Positions 1 through 7,663 are shown, numbered from the stretch's first letter. The stretch is 64,000 nucleotides of DNA from MB-PLM-2 sp964385715 (GCA_964385715.1 CAYLRE010000002.1:1-64000); one strand, 5' to 3'. The notes: generated by a model not told the origin, from the sequence alone. Program-made: numbers and translations.

Positions 1-438
1 TCGCGGTACCATCGTTTCGACTCGTGGCCGCAGCAAGCAGGAAGATTACGACTACTCCACACCTTCCAGAACTCGGAAGTCCGAATTCGTCCGGAGGCGT
101 TGGAAGCCCTTACTGCCGAAAAGGATCGACTGCTGTCGCGAACCTTCCCGCTGCTCGACTCGGTCGGCAATGGCGAAGAGCCGGCCCCGGCCCCGCCGGA
201 AGGACCTTCGGCAATTCTGCCCGAAGTGCCCGCCGCGATGCCGGAATCGTTCCCGACGCTCGGGTCCCCCGAACCGATCGAAGAGGCCCCCGCTGTTGAG
301 GAAACCACCACGGCAACCGAGATGGAAGCCGATTCGGAGCCTGAAGAGCCGATCAACGACGGCCTGGAAGCTCTCCTCGGTGGTGCCGACCTCGGCTCCG
401 ATTTGGGTGAAGAGGAACCACCCAAGGAAGACGAATAG
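1..438 (+). CDS. rpoC: RNA polymerase beta' subunit, C-terminal end (partial)
   Basis: The frame is open from the window edge to the TAG at 436-438, so this is the 3' end of a longer gene. The stretch HTFQNSEVRIRPEAL followed by an acidic, Pro/Glu-rich tail ending in ALLGGADLGSDLGEEE resembles the extreme C-terminus of bacterial RpoC, and rpoC is the expected gene just before rpsL. The first 55 or so bases do not show the conserved GHLIPAGTG motif that normally precedes this tail; they may hold an insertion, a frame error or an assembly-end artefact. Identity therefore rests mainly on position and tail character and is only moderately certain. Confidence 0.5.
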   Translation, partial: SRYHRFDSWPQQAGRLRLLHTFQNSEVRIRPEALEALTAEKDRLLSRTFPLLDSVGNGEEPAPAPPEGPSAILPEVPAAMPESFPTLGSPEPIEEAPAVEETTTATEMEADSEPEEPINDGLEALLGGADLGSDLGEEEPPKEDE

Positions 439-449
439 ATTAACCTGCC

Positions 450-466
450 GCCGAGAGAGCCTCGGC
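450..466 (+). terminator. Short hairpin after rpoC, weak terminator candidate
   Basis: GCCGAG (450-455) and CTCGGC (461-466) form a 6-bp stem with a 5-base loop, 12 bases after the rpoC stop. No T-run follows, so intrinsic termination is doubtful. It could be a pause or processing site before rpsL. Confidence 0.25.
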
Positions 467-528
467 AGCACAATCAGAAGACAGCCCGCAACCGGCAGAA
501 CCGCATGAGCGACTCGCCGGGATGGGCA

Positions 529-556
529 TTGACTTCTTTTCACAATTGATTACCTT
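529..556 (+). promoter_or_regulatory. Candidate sigma70-type promoter for rpsL
   Basis: TTGACT at 529-534 and TACCTT at 551-556 are separated by 16 bp, in the 252-bp rpoC-rpsL gap. The predicted start near 563 would give an untranslated leader of about 128 bases. Nothing else in the gap looks like a gene. Confidence 0.3.
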
Positions 557-690
557 GATGGGTTCCCACCATCCTCGGCGAGGCGGCCAAGGTCCCTTCC
601 GCCCTGAGGGATTCCAGAAAAGACAAACCAGCGGCCATCGTGTCGCGGCCCGTTTACATAAGTAAATAAGTAAAGAGATTCGGAGTTTTC

Positions 691-1059
691 ATGCCCACGA
701 CTAACCAACTCGTTCGACGGCGCCGCAAGCAGCCTAAGAAGATGAGCAAAGCGCCGGTGCTGGACAAATGCCCGCAACGACGTGGTGTCTGTCTTCAGGT
801 GAAGACGATGACGCCCAAGAAGCCGAACTCCGCGCTGCGTAAGATCGCCCGTGTGCGACTCTCCAACGGCAAGGAAGTCACGGTTTACATTCCGGGCGAA
901 GGCCACAACCTTCAGGAACACTCCATCGTGCTGGTTCGCGGCGGACGAGTCCGCGACCTGCCGGGCGTGCGTTACCAGGTGGTGCGTGGTGCCCTCGATA
1001 CACTCGGCGTCGACGGACGCAAGCAAGCTCGCAGCCGCTATGGCGCGAAGAAGTCTTAA
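691..1059 (+). CDS. rpsL: 30S ribosomal protein S12
   Basis: S12 sits at the decoding centre and controls tRNA selection accuracy. The 122-residue product has the normal length and carries the hallmark PKKPNSALRK and GEGHNLQEHS motifs and the C-terminal KQARSRYGAKK. The streptomycin-interacting Lys43 is present, but the second hotspot (Lys88 in Mycobacterium tuberculosis numbering, within GGRVKDLPG) is Arg here (codon 952-954). The numbering is direct, because this protein aligns without gaps around both sites. rpsG follows 37 bp downstream. The ATG start has only a weak ribosome-binding site (cggag). Confidence 0.98.
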   Translation: MPTTNQLVRRRRKQPKKMSKAPVLDKCPQRRGVCLQVKTMTPKKPNSALRKIARVRLSNGKEVTVYIPGEGHNLQEHSIVLVRGGRVRDLPGVRYQVVRGALDTLGVDGRKQARSRYGAKKS

Positions 1060-1096
1060 TCCAGAACAAACCCTATACCCCGATTGAAGCAATACT

Positions 1097-1567
1097 ATGG
1101 GTCGAATTACCGCCAGCCGAAAGCAGCTCGTTGGAGATCCGAAGCACGGATCGCTGCTGGCCAGCAAGTTCATCAACAACCTGATGCTCGACGGCAAGAA
1201 GAGCACCGCTCAGAAGGTCTTCTACGATGCCCTCGATGAGATTGGCAAGCGCGTCACCGACGCCGAGCCGATCGACGTCTTCACGCAGGCACTCGAGAAC
1301 GTCAAGCCGGACATCGAAGTTCGCTCCAAGCGAGTCGGTGGTGCCTCGTATCAGGTTCCGATGCAGGTCAGTGCCGCCCGACGTCAGTCGCTGGCGATTC
1401 GCTGGATCCTGATGGCCATTCGCGAAAAGAAGGGTCGCCCCACGCACCTGAAGCTGGCCGACGAACTCGTCGCCGCCTACGGTCGTGAAGGTGCCGCCAT
1501 GACGCGTCGCCAGAACGTGCACCGCATGGCCGATGCGAACAAGGCGTTTGCCCACTTCGCCTGGTAA
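1097..1567 (+). CDS. rpsG: 30S ribosomal protein S7
   Basis: S7 nucleates assembly of the 30S head and lines the E site. The 156-residue product has the family's usual length. It shows the family pattern SKFINNLMLDGKKSTAQ near the N-terminus, a central YQVPMQVSAARR segment (S7 beta-ribbon region) and a C-terminal MTRRQNVHRMADANKAFAH tail. It lies in the canonical slot between rpsL and fusA. A strong 11-bp inverted repeat follows the stop and may regulate the step to fusA. Confidence 0.98.
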   Translation: MGRITASRKQLVGDPKHGSLLASKFINNLMLDGKKSTAQKVFYDALDEIGKRVTDAEPIDVFTQALENVKPDIEVRSKRVGGASYQVPMQVSAARRQSLAIRWILMAIREKKGRPTHLKLADELVAAYGREGAAMTRRQNVHRMADANKAFAHFAW

Positions 1568-1585
1568 AAACCGAACGATACATTT

Positions 1586-1626
1586 CGCCGCGCTGACAAT
1601 CGTCCCACTGACGTATCAGCGCGGCG
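1586..1626 (+). promoter_or_regulatory. Strong hairpin between rpsG and fusA (attenuator or binding site candidate)
   Basis: CGCCGCGCTGA (1586-1596) and TCAGCGCGGCG (1616-1626) are perfect reverse complements with a 19-base loop. The following bases, TTGTTATG, are only weakly U-rich. The hairpin begins 19 bases after the rpsG stop. It could attenuate fusA transcription, end part of the str transcripts, or bind a ribosomal protein. Confidence 0.5.
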
Positions 1627-1744
1627 TTGTTATGCGCGCTGCAAGCCCTCGCCATGGCGATCGGCTGCAACGTTGTTTCACCCCGCTGGTCCTTACCTCG
1701 AGTGGCCAAGTCTTCAATCGACGCCCCTTTCCATCGACAGCGCC

Positions 1745-3820
1745 ATGGCACGCAAGCTCGAAAACCTGCGAAACATCGGCATCATCGCCCACATCGATGC
1801 CGGCAAGACAACGCTCACCGAGCGGATGCTCTTCTATGCCGGACAAACCCATCGCATGGGCGAAGTCGATAAGGGTACGACAAAGACCGACTTCGATGAA
1901 GAAGAACAACAACGCGGCATCACGATCTACGCCGCTTGCATCACGTTCGACTGGAAAAACACCACGATCAATCTGATCGACACGCCCGGCCACGTCGATT
2001 TCACGGCCGAAGTGGAGCGCTGTCTACGCGTGCTTGATGGCGGCGTGGTCGTGTTCAGCGCTCGCGAAGGCGTCGAGGCTCAAAGCGAAACAGTCTGGCG
2101 TCAGGCCGATCGCTACGGCGTGCCCCGGATCGCGATGATCAACAAGATGGACCGCGAGGGAGCCGACTTCGAGTCGGTCATCGGCGAGATCGAAAAGCGG
2201 CTCGAAGGCAACCCGGTCGTGCTACAGATCCCGATCGGTGCCGGCCCTCCGCACGTCGACGACGCTTTCCGCGGCATCATCGACCTAGTGACGATGAAGC
2301 AGCTCCAGTTCGGCGACGCCTCGAAGGACACCAAGGTCACGGTCAGCGACATCCCGGAAGAAGAGCTCGAACGGGCCGAAGAATGCCGAGCCGAGATGCT
2401 TGAGAAGCTGTACGACTACAGCAATGAGCTGATGGAGCTGGGCCTGGAAGAAGCCCCGGTACCGGAAAAGCTACTCAAGAAGGTCATTCGCGACGCCACC
2501 GTCCACCGCCTCATCCAGCCGGTCTTCTGCGGCTCGGCTCTCGACTGCATCGGCGTCCAACCGATTCTTGATGCGGTGGCTGACTACCTACCCAGCCCGG
2601 CCGATATGCCTCCCGTTGAAGGTGTCGACCCCAAGAAGGACGACAAAGCCCAAAAACGGAACCCCAGCCCCGACGAGCCCTTCTGCGGCCTCGTCTTCAA
2701 GGTTCAGGCTGAAAAGCATGGCGACTTGGCCTACGTCCGGGTCTACTCCGGCAAGCTCGCGCCCAACACCCGGCTGTTCAACCCTGGCAAGGACAAGAAA
2801 GACAATGCAGCTCAGCTGTGGCACGTCCAGCCTGGCGGCAAGGAGGATCAGGTAAAAGAGGTCGAGGCGGGCGATATCGTCGGCGTAATCGGCCTGAGGC
2901 ACTCGGTCACCGGTGACACGATCTGCGACACCCAGAATCCAATCCTGCTGGAACAGATCCAGTTCCCAGAAACGGTCATCTCGATGGCGATCGAGCCGGA
3001 ATCCTCGACCGAGCGAAAGAAGCTCAGCGAGACGCTCGACCTGATGAAACGCCAGGATCCGACATTTCGGGCCACTGAGTACGAGGAGACCGGCCAGACG
3101 CTGATCAGCGGCATGGGCGAGCTCCACCTGGAAGTCATCAAGCACCGCCTGCTCCGCGACTTCAACCTGGACGTGAAAGTCCACAAACCACGGGTCAGCT
3201 ACCGCGAAACGGTCCAGAACGAGGTCGAAGTGGAGGCCGAAAGCCACCGCCAAATCGCCGGACAAGACACTTTCGCCAAACTCAAGGTCCAACTCACCCC
3301 CCTTTCGGACAGCAATAAGCCAGTCTCTGTGAGCGCCGGATTCGTCGAAGGAGTCCCGGCAGCCCTATTGCAGGCGGCTCGCGAGGAGCTGGAAATGCTC
3401 GCCACCGGCGGCGGCCATTACGGATTTCCGCTCACCCGCGTGAAGTTCCGGATCAGCGGCGGCGAAGCTCGTGATGGCGAATCGACAGAAGCCGCATTCC
3501 GCATCGCGGCCGGCGAGGCCTTCGACAAGGCGCTCAAGGAAGCGGGGGTGGTTCTGCTCGAACCAATTATGAACCTGGAAATAGTCACGCCCGAGGAGAA
3601 TTTGGGCGATATTATAGCTAATTTGCAGCAAAAACGGGCTCTCATCCACAGCACCGACCCCCGTGGCCGCAATACCGTCATCAGCGCCGAAGCCCCCCTG
3701 GCCTCCCTGTTTGGGTTTGCCGGCGAACTTCGCGGCCTGAGCCAGGGTCGAGCAACCTGCTCTATGGAGCCGGCGGCGTACGGACCAGCGCCGCCTGATG
3801 TGATGGAGGCGTTGGTTTAG
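1745..3820 (+). CDS. fusA: Translation elongation factor G (divergent, spd-type candidate)
   Basis: This is a GTPase that drives translocation or ribosome recycling. All five G motifs are visible: AHIDAGKTT, QRGITI, DTPGH, NKMD and GSAL. Domains II-V follow, including the conserved GMGELHLEVI. The ATG at 1745 (691 residues) is preferred to an in-frame upstream start at 1673 because MARKLENLRNIGIIAHIDAGKTT matches the family N-terminus. The switch-I neighbourhood (FDEEEQQRGITIYAACITF) and the acidic extras near residues 300-330 differ from classical EF-G. It resembles the second EF-G lineages of spirochaetes, planctomycetes and mitochondria, but the subtype needs a tree. No tuf gene follows. 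Confidence 0.93.
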   Translation: MARKLENLRNIGIIAHIDAGKTTLTERMLFYAGQTHRMGEVDKGTTKTDFDEEEQQRGITIYAACITFDWKNTTINLIDTPGHVDFTAEVERCLRVLDGGVVVFSAREGVEAQSETVWRQADRYGVPRIAMINKMDREGADFESVIGEIEKRLEGNPVVLQIPIGAGPPHVDDAFRGIIDLVTMKQLQFGDASKDTKVTVSDIPEEELERAEECRAEMLEKLYDYSNELMELGLEEAPVPEKLLKKVIRDATVHRLIQPVFCGSALDCIGVQPILDAVADYLPSPADMPPVEGVDPKKDDKAQKRNPSPDEPFCGLVFKVQAEKHGDLAYVRVYSGKLAPNTRLFNPGKDKKDNAAQLWHVQPGGKEDQVKEVEAGDIVGVIGLRHSVTGDTICDTQNPILLEQIQFPETVISMAIEPESSTERKKLSETLDLMKRQDPTFRATEYEETGQTLISGMGELHLEVIKHRLLRDFNLDVKVHKPRVSYRETVQNEVEVEAESHRQIAGQDTFAKLKVQLTPLSDSNKPVSVSAGFVEGVPAALLQAAREELEMLATGGGHYGFPLTRVKFRISGGEARDGESTEAAFRIAAGEAFDKALKEAGVVLLEPIMNLEIVTPEENLGDIIANLQQKRALIHSTDPRGRNTVISAEAPLASLFGFAGELRGLSQGRATCSMEPAAYGPAPPDVMEALV

Positions 3821-3895
3821 GATCGCGTCGGGGAGTGAATTTGGCACCCCTGGAGAGTCCACAAAAAATAATTACGCATCCACGCATGCATGCCC

Positions 3896-3924
3896 TTTAC
3901 AGAAAGCGGAAGACCGCTTAAGAT
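3896..3924 (+). promoter_or_regulatory. Sigma70-type promoter for the S10 gene cluster
   Basis: TTTACA (3896-3901) and TAAGAT (3919-3924) are spaced by exactly 17 bp, 76 bp after fusA ends. The spacer itself contains a perfect 6-bp inverted repeat, AAGCGG/CCGCTT (3904-3909/3914-3919). Transcription would begin near 3931 and give a leader of about 120 bases before rpsJ. Confidence 0.5.
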
Positions 3925-3933
3925 TTTTGGTTT

Positions 3934-3970
3934 CCCCTGAACTCAAGGGGACGAACGGGAACGTCCCGTT
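3934..3970 (+). promoter_or_regulatory. Hairpin-rich leader of the S10 operon
   Basis: Two stems are visible just after the predicted transcription start: CCCCT/AGGGG (3934-3938/3946-3950) and the perfect AACGGGA/TCCCGTT (3954-3960/3964-3970). An alternative pairing, GGGACG/CGTCCC (3948-3953/3962-3967), competes with both. In Escherichia coli the S10 leader is the target of L4 autoregulation; whether this one works similarly is inference. Confidence 0.4.
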
Positions 3971-4042
3971 ATGAACTGCGTCTGGCTCACTGGGCCATTC
4001 GCGAAGAAACACGGGAAACACCCAGGCAAGAGATTTAATTAG
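3971..4042 (+). CDS. Possible 23-codon leader peptide upstream of rpsJ
   Basis: An ATG directly after the second leader hairpin opens a frame of 23 codons ending in TAG at 4040-4042. The last two bases of the stop codon begin the AGGAG ribosome-binding site of rpsJ (4041-4045). The peptide is basic in its second half (Lys, His and Gly rich). Its start has no free Shine-Dalgarno sequence, because the purines upstream are inside the hairpin. It may be a regulatory leader ORF or chance; only its position and the stop/SD overlap support it. Confidence 0.25.
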   Translation: MNCVWLTGPFAKKHGKHPGKRFN

Positions 4043-4053
4043 GAGTCGAGTTG

Positions 4054-4377
4054 GTGGCGAAGGCACAAGAAATTATCCGCATCCGCATGGAAGCCTATGA
4101 CCACTCGGTCTTGGATCAGAGTGCGGCCGACATTGTGGACACTGCCAAGCGAACCAACTCGGAGGTCCACGGACCGATTCCGCTGCCGACGCGTATCGAA
4201 CGCTACACGGTGCTCTCCAGTCCCCACGTGGACAAGAAGGCTCGTCAGCAGTTCGAAATTCGCACTCACAAGAGGCTGATCGACATCGTCCAGGCAACCG
4301 CCAAGACGATCGAGGCGCTCAACAAGTTGAGTCTTCCGGCTGGCGTGGACATCAAGATTAAAGCCTCACGCAAGTAA
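4054..4377 (+). CDS. rpsJ: 30S ribosomal protein S10
   Basis: S10 is a head protein of the 30S subunit and a partner of the NusB antitermination factor. The 107-residue product begins MAKAQEIIRIRMEAYDH and contains GPIPLPTRIERYTVLSSPHV and EIRTHKRLIDI, the standard S10 signatures. The GTG at 4054 is preferred over TTG at 4051 because AGGAG (4041-4045) then lies at an ideal 8-base distance. This is the first gene of the S10 block. The rplC start follows after a 168-bp gap. Confidence 0.97.
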   Translation: MAKAQEIIRIRMEAYDHSVLDQSAADIVDTAKRTNSEVHGPIPLPTRIERYTVLSSPHVDKKARQQFEIRTHKRLIDIVQATAKTIEALNKLSLPAGVDIKIKASRK

Positions 4378-4463
4378 GGCATACGGATAAAGGCGGGAAC
4401 GGCCGCGGAGCTCTGCCCCTCGGTTCGATCCGTTCTTCCATAAAACGATAAATCGGAGCTTTC

Positions 4464-4487
4464 ATGCCCTGGAAGCTACGTGGGTAA
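4464..4487 (+). CDS. Possible 7-codon upstream ORF before rplC
   Basis: ATG at 4464 preceded by GGAG (4454-4457) reads MPWKLRG and stops at TAA 4485-4487, 58 bp before the rplC start. The good ribosome-binding site makes initiation plausible. No function can be assigned; it may be a translational leader or chance. Confidence 0.2.
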   Translation: MPWKLRG

Positions 4488-4545
4488 ACTGGGACACAAG
4501 TCGCACGTTCCCACGATTAGCGTCAACACGAGCAGGATCAACGTC

Positions 4546-5232
4546 ATGGCGATTGGATTACTCGGCCGCAAGGTCGGGATGACACAACTATATGATGAAG
4601 CGGGCGCAGTTATCCCGGTAACGGTGATCGAAGCTGGCCCCTGTAATGTCCTGCAAGTGCGGACGCAAGACCGCGACGGCTACGAAGCGGTCCAGCTCGG
4701 CTATCTCGACCGCCCTCGTCGTTTGGCGAGCCGCTCTGAGCGAGGTCACGTTGCCAAGATCGAAAGCAAGCGATCGAAGCGTCGTGCTGCCGCTGGCGTC
4801 GAACTTCTCCCCAAGCCCGACTGCGAACCGAAGCGTTACGTACGCGAATTCCGTGGTTCGATTGACGGCGTGGAAGTTGGCCAAGAGGTCGGCGTTGACA
4901 CCTTCGCTGAAGTCGGTCGCATCGACGTGGTTGGCACCAGCAAGGGCCGCGGCTTCTCGGGAGCCATGAAGCGACACAACTTTGCCGGACAGCGTGCTTC
5001 GCACGGTGTTAAGAAGTGCCATCGCCATCTAGGTGGTACCGGCTGCAGTGCCTACCCCTCGCGTCTCTTCAAAGGAAAGAAGATGCCGGGTCAGTATGGC
5101 TCGACTCGCTGCACCGTTCGCAACTTGAAGCTTGTGAGCGTCGACTCGGACAAGAACCTACTCGTTGTACGCGGAGCGATCCCGGGCCCCAATGGCGGCA
5201 TGGTGATGATTCGCGAGACCAACAAACTATAA
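4546..5232 (+). CDS. rplC: 50S ribosomal protein L3
   Basis: L3 is an early assembly protein reaching into the peptidyl-transferase region. The ATG at 4546 (228 residues, MAIGLLGRKVGMTQLYDE) is chosen over an upstream in-frame GTG at 4480 because it matches the L3 N-terminus and has AGGA at 4534-4537. The signature region DVVGTSKGRGFSGAMKRHNF is followed by the loop with GQRASHGVKKCHRHLGG, where the Gln methylated in proteobacteria lies. A tiny ORF precedes the gene. It is followed by rplD after 43 bp. Confidence 0.97.
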   Translation: MAIGLLGRKVGMTQLYDEAGAVIPVTVIEAGPCNVLQVRTQDRDGYEAVQLGYLDRPRRLASRSERGHVAKIESKRSKRRAAAGVELLPKPDCEPKRYVREFRGSIDGVEVGQEVGVDTFAEVGRIDVVGTSKGRGFSGAMKRHNFAGQRASHGVKKCHRHLGGTGCSAYPSRLFKGKKMPGQYGSTRCTVRNLKLVSVDSDKNLLVVRGAIPGPNGGMVMIRETNKL

Positions 5233-5275
5233 CAGGACTGGCTTTGCGCACCCGCGTGAAGCCTTTTTTATTGCC

Positions 5276-5923
5276 ATGGCTAGTACGCAACTTCCCGTCT
5301 TCGATTCGACCGGCAAGCAGGTCGGCACGTACGATATCGATCCGACTGAACTGGCGCCGCGCATCAACAAGCAGTTGTTGCACGACGTGGTCGTGATGTA
5401 TCAGGCCAACCAGCGACAAGGCAGCGCTCAGACCAAGAGCCGCAGCGACGTCGCCGGTTCGACCAAGAAGATGTATCGCCAAAAGGGAACGGGTAACGCC
5501 CGAGCCGGCTCGAAGCGAAGTGGTATCCGCACCGGCGGTGGTCACATTTTCGCCAAGCGACCTCGCGACTATTCGTATCGCCTGCCCCGCAAGGCGGTCC
5601 AAAAAGCGACGCGGATGGCCGTCGCCTCCAAGATCATCGACGACGAGATCACGGTGATCGATGACTTGAAGTTCGCCGAACCGAAGACCCGCGACATGGC
5701 GGCGATTTTGAAGTCGCTCGGCATCGACAACACCAGCCTGCTGGTGGCTATCGCTGAGAGCGACGTCAATGTTTACAAGAGCACTCGCAACATCGACCAG
5801 GTTTCGGTGCAGCCGATCTCCGACATCAACGCCCTGAGCGTACTTTCGCCGCGGCGAATGTTGGTGACCAAGGCCGCCCTCGACTCGCTGCGTGAACGAG
5901 CTGCCGCCAAGAAGACCGCTTAA
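5276..5923 (+). CDS. rplD: 50S ribosomal protein L4
   Basis: L4 lines the peptide exit tunnel and in enterobacteria represses the S10 operon. The 215-residue product has the L4 core, including QRQGSAQTKSRSDVAGSTKK and the tunnel-loop basic segment with RAGSKRSGIRTGGGHIFAKRP. It ends with a C-terminal SPRRMLVTKAALDSLRERAAAKK tail. The ATG at 5276 has no strong Shine-Dalgarno sequence. It sits in the standard order between rplC and rplW. Confidence 0.97.
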   Translation: MASTQLPVFDSTGKQVGTYDIDPTELAPRINKQLLHDVVVMYQANQRQGSAQTKSRSDVAGSTKKMYRQKGTGNARAGSKRSGIRTGGGHIFAKRPRDYSYRLPRKAVQKATRMAVASKIIDDEITVIDDLKFAEPKTRDMAAILKSLGIDNTSLLVAIAESDVNVYKSTRNIDQVSVQPISDINALSVLSPRRMLVTKAALDSLRERAAAKKTA

Positions 5924-5980
5924 ACGCGGCGACAAGAATCAAGACACTGAAATCCTCGACGGACGAAAGCGTAAATCACA

Positions 5981-6322
5981 ATGCCAGTCGACAAAGTCAA
6001 TAAGTTTGCCGTCAAGCATGCCGGAACGACCTCGATGAAACTTGCTCCGCAGCAAGTGGTCCTCCGTCCGCTGGTGACTGAAAAAGGCATGTACCAGAGC
6101 GAAAACCACCACGCCCACGCGTTTGAGGTGAATCCTCTGGCCAATAAGCACGACATCCGGGCCGCCGTTGAAGAACTGTTCGACGTGAAGGTCGTCGATG
6201 TCCGTACGCAGAACCGTCGCGGTAAGCCTCGTCGCAGCCGCTTCCGTTTCGGCTACACACAAAACACGAAGCGAGCGATCGTCAAACTGCATCCTGAATC
6301 GAAGACGATCGACTTCTTCTAA
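5981..6322 (+). CDS. rplW: 50S ribosomal protein L23
   Basis: L23 borders the tunnel exit and docks signal recognition particle and trigger factor. The 113-residue product shows VLRPLVTEKGMYQ, NKHDIRAAVEELFDVKV and the basic GKPRRSRFRFGY loop. The start at 5981 gives an 18-residue N-terminal extension; an internal ATG at 6035 (MKLAPQQVVLRP) would give a more usual length. Neither site has a convincing ribosome-binding site, so the start is uncertain. The family identity is not in doubt. Confidence 0.94.
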   Translation: MPVDKVNKFAVKHAGTTSMKLAPQQVVLRPLVTEKGMYQSENHHAHAFEVNPLANKHDIRAAVEELFDVKVVDVRTQNRRGKPRRSRFRFGYTQNTKRAIVKLHPESKTIDFF

Positions 6323-6405
6323 AGAACCTCGCTTAATTAAAGACCACGCCCGCTGATGCGGGACTCGAAACCACTACAGAACACCAACGTTGAAGACGAA
6401 CTGAC

Positions 6406-7266
6406 ATGGGTATTCGACGATACAAACCGACGACGCCGGGACGCCGCGGCGCGAGCGTGAGTGACTTCGCGGAGCTCACAGCTGGTGCTAAGCCGGCCAA
6501 GCGATTGCTGCGTTCCAAGCGCAAGACCGGCGGTCGTAACAACCAAGGCAAGATCACGGCCCGTCATCGCGGCGGTGGTCACAAGCAGCGTTACCGCCAG
6601 ATCGACTTCAAGCGAAACAAGGACGGCATTCCGGCCAAGGTTGATTCGATCCAATACGATCCGAATCGCAGCTGCCGCATCGCCCTGTTGAACTATGTCG
6701 ATGGCGAGAAGCGATACATTCTCGCTCCCGAAGGGCTGGAAGCTGGTGCCCGCGTTGAAAGCGGTGCCGAGGCCCCGCCGAATGTCGGCAACTGCCTGCC
6801 GCTCTCTGCCATGCCTTTGGGCGTGACTGTGCATTGCGTTGAAATGCGACCTGGCCGTGGTGGCGTGATGTGTCGCAGTGCCGGAACGAGTGCGGTCCTC
6901 GCCGCTCGCGAAGCCGACTGGGCTCAGCTGACGCTTCCCAGTGGTGAAATTCGTCGTGTTCCCAGTGCCTGTCGTGCCACGATCGGCGTCTGCGGAAACT
7001 CCGACCACATGAACATTGTGCTGGGTAAGGCCGGTCGCAAGCGTTGGATGGGCCGTCGCCCTCACGTTCGTGGTACCGCCATGAACCCGGTCGATCACCC
7101 GCACGGTGGTGGCGAAGGTCGCACCAAGGGTGGTCGTCACCCCGTCAGCCCGACCGGCAAGTCGGCCAAGGGTGGCAAGACACGTTACCGACGCAAACCA
7201 TCGAACGCCGCGATCGTCCGTCGGCGTCGTAGCAAGCGTTACGGTCTCCAGAAGCTCAAGAAGTAA
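6406..7266 (+). CDS. rplB: 50S ribosomal protein L2
   Basis: L2 helps bring the subunits together and supports the peptidyl-transferase centre. The 286-residue product begins MGIRRYKPTTPGRRG and carries HRGGGHKQRYRQIDFKR. The catalytic-centre histidine motif reads GTAMNPVDHPHGGGEGRT near the C-terminus. Length is near the family norm of about 275. It lies in canonical order between rplW and rpsS. Confidence 0.98.
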   Translation: MGIRRYKPTTPGRRGASVSDFAELTAGAKPAKRLLRSKRKTGGRNNQGKITARHRGGGHKQRYRQIDFKRNKDGIPAKVDSIQYDPNRSCRIALLNYVDGEKRYILAPEGLEAGARVESGAEAPPNVGNCLPLSAMPLGVTVHCVEMRPGRGGVMCRSAGTSAVLAAREADWAQLTLPSGEIRRVPSACRATIGVCGNSDHMNIVLGKAGRKRWMGRRPHVRGTAMNPVDHPHGGGEGRTKGGRHPVSPTGKSAKGGKTRYRRKPSNAAIVRRRRSKRYGLQKLKK

Positions 7267-7314
7267 GGTTCACTGCCTGGCGCTTGTCGCCACCAACGAA
7301 ATACAAGACCAACT

Positions 7315-7584
7315 ATGGGAAGATCGCTTAAAAAAGGCCCGTACGTCGACGCCAAGCTGTTCGCCAAAGTGGACAAGGCCATTGCCAGCGGCGACAAGTC
7401 ACCGATTACCACGTGGGCTCGTGCCTGCACGATCGTGCCGGAGTTCGTCGGCTACACGTTCATGGTGCACAACGGCAAGAATCATTTGAAAGTCTTTGTC
7501 ACCGAAGACATGGTCGGTCACAAGCTGGGCGAGTTCTCTCCCACACGTACCTTCCGCGGTCACGGTGGTAAGGGAAAACGTTAA
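7315..7584 (+). CDS. rpsS: 30S ribosomal protein S19
   Basis: S19 binds the 30S head near S13. The 89-residue product is full length, beginning MGRSLKKGPYVDAKL and containing GYTFMVHNGKNH and the signature GHKLGEFSPTRTFRGHGGKGKR. The gap to rplV is 79 bp. Confidence 0.97.
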   Translation: MGRSLKKGPYVDAKLFAKVDKAIASGDKSPITTWARACTIVPEFVGYTFMVHNGKNHLKVFVTEDMVGHKLGEFSPTRTFRGHGGKGKR

Positions 7585-7663
7585 AGCAAACGTAACGAAT
7601 CATGAGTGGCCCCCCTGCCGCAGCCCTCTGCTTCAGGACACCACGAAACAGCGAAATATCATC

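Noticed and set aside
878..1087. Short alternative frames inside rpsL on both strands
   Set aside because: They are internal frames of a conserved ribosomal gene with no start signal of their own.
4378..4463. A tRNA-like T-loop GGTTCGATCC at about 4422
   Set aside because: No cloverleaf can be drawn around it: the acceptor stem and anticodon arm are absent.
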